This document shows, piece by piece, positions 63,110-64,000 of a stretch of DNA of 64,000 nt. The position numbers and the translations under genes are program-made. The first letter of the stretch is position 1; every line of letters begins with the position of its first letter. Origin of the DNA: Gambelia wislizenii. Its lineage: Eukaryota; Chordata; Lepidosauria; Squamata; Crotaphytidae. The stretch lies in contig JAUMIR010000004.1 of assembly GCA_030847615.1 (NCBI GenBank), positions 223,003,001 to 223,067,000 of the forward strand, in the 5' to 3' direction. The notes under the pieces were generated by a model. That model saw only the letters and a list, made by a program, of their open reading frames with translations, made no database searches and was not told the origin of the DNA.

Positions 63110-64000
63110 ATTGTTCCATAGAGCTTGGGCCGAAGTAACTATGGGATATATGTTAGACCAATTCTATGAGTCTTGTATATTTTCTTTTATCATCTAAAGT
63201 AGGCTGCAGCACGGGCCCTCTAATGGCATGGGGAAAATGGGAATGTCTGAGACTGTGTCCCTGAAGATACCAAATGTATCCCTCAAGTGGAACTAAGGAA
63301 GGAAGCCACAGGGCCTAATTCTGCCACTAGGCAGTGTGAGACAGCTGCCTCAGGCAACAGATATGGGATGAAATAAAAGACAGCAAATTGTTGGGCTATT
63401 TAATTTGTCTGGCATTGAGAACTATGCACCATGAATTTAAGGCAGAGAGAGACAATCTTTGCTGGCTCTCCTTAGGCACCAGAATGACTTGGAAATATCA
63501 TGACAGTAGAGAACTGGCGACACAGCAGTGGTTAACAGCAGCAGTCAAGCTCTGGAGAACTGCTAGAGCAGAACAACATGTCATGAACATTCAAAACACT
63601 GATGACCTTCTATAATGTTTCCTTTCAAATTGCTGACCTCACAATTTGCTAGATTTGAAGAGCAGCATGACCACAGAGTCAGTGGTCATGCCAGCCAAAA
63701 AATAAGTTGAAGGTCCTGATAGGATTTTTATTACCCACTGAAGAAGTCATTTCCTGATTGATTAAATAAAGGAATGGAATGGAATCTAAAATTTAAAGTC
63801 ACTTTTTAGAGACTACCATTCCTATTGGCCATTCCTGCATAATCACCAAAGAATGATGGGGAAGATTATCATATAGCTGCTCAGTACTCATCAGCAAAAT
63901 CTGTAGAGGGGTATGCTTTGCATAAAATTTGCTTCCACCAGTAGCTCCTCCCAGCCCCCCCAAAGCCAAACACACCTCCAAATCCTGCAAAAAGTATCAG
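63110..64000. other. Unassigned, mostly unique sequence
   Basis: No gene was recognised. 63795-63870 has weak similarity to the palindromic repeat at 58995. Confidence 0.35.

Overview
Organism and general character. This window looks like non-coding nuclear DNA of a squamate reptile, most likely an iguanian-type lizard. The evidence is the repeat population: Sauria-type tRNA SINEs with a BovB-like 3' end, 5S-rRNA-headed SINEs with the same kind of tail, ACA-type SINEs, CR1 LINEs ending in ATTCTATG-type tails, a near-full-length RTE/BovB LINE, a young-type vertebrate L1, and many hAT, Tigger and PIF/Harbinger-like miniature elements. I recognised no host protein-coding exon, functional tRNA, functional rRNA or CRISPR array. 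Every ORF longer than about 200 codons that I can explain is transposon-derived. Family names rest on pattern recognition and were not searched against a database. Layout. 1-3.7 kb: mostly unique AT-rich sequence plus a 1.2 kb TIR element. 3.75-7.9 kb: a CR1 split by a hAT, L2-type LINE pieces and a 351-bp palindromic MITE. 8.5-9.9 kb: a second TIR element and a hAT carrying a LINE fragment. 11-15.2 kb: a cluster of inverted CR1 copies, one split by an L1 fragment and one by a second 351-bp palindrome, plus a 5S-like sequence. 15.5-18 kb: two Tigger elements and a solo LTR with target-site duplication. 18.8-20.2 kb: a CR1 split by a 521-bp TIR element, then a GC-rich inverted repeat tract. 23.7-33.9 kb: a roughly 3 kb BovB copy blown apart to 10 kb by five independent insertions (TIR element, L1, Tigger, TIR element, CR1). 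35-44.2 kb: mostly unique DNA with a run of same-orientation Sauria SINEs and L2 tails. 44.5-52.6 kb: 5S and ACA SINEs, an inverted LINE with a readable reverse transcriptase, a 581-bp TIR element, several short palindromic MITEs, a hAT with a perfect 8-bp duplication and a CR1. 53-64 kb: largely unique sequence, a possible LTR, a 632-bp TIR element, a 5S SINE, a 307-bp palindrome, and a Sauria SINE carrying a 90-bp palindrome. How the parts relate. The strongest internal evidence is insertion archaeology. Where one element interrupts another, the interrupted sequence can be rejoined in the mind and compared with an uninterrupted relative in the same window, which fixes boundaries and target-site duplications (3 bp for the GGA/GGG-ended TIR elements, TA for Tigger, 8 bp for hAT, 14 bp for L1, 5 bp for the LTR). 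The most interesting system is a family of non-autonomous 3-bp-TSD elements (24399-24999, 48732-49312, 55720-56351). Across three diverged copies it keeps a CCAAT/GC-box/YY1-like promoter block followed by a splice-donor-like GTAAGT, so it may move a promoter plus first-exon cassette.
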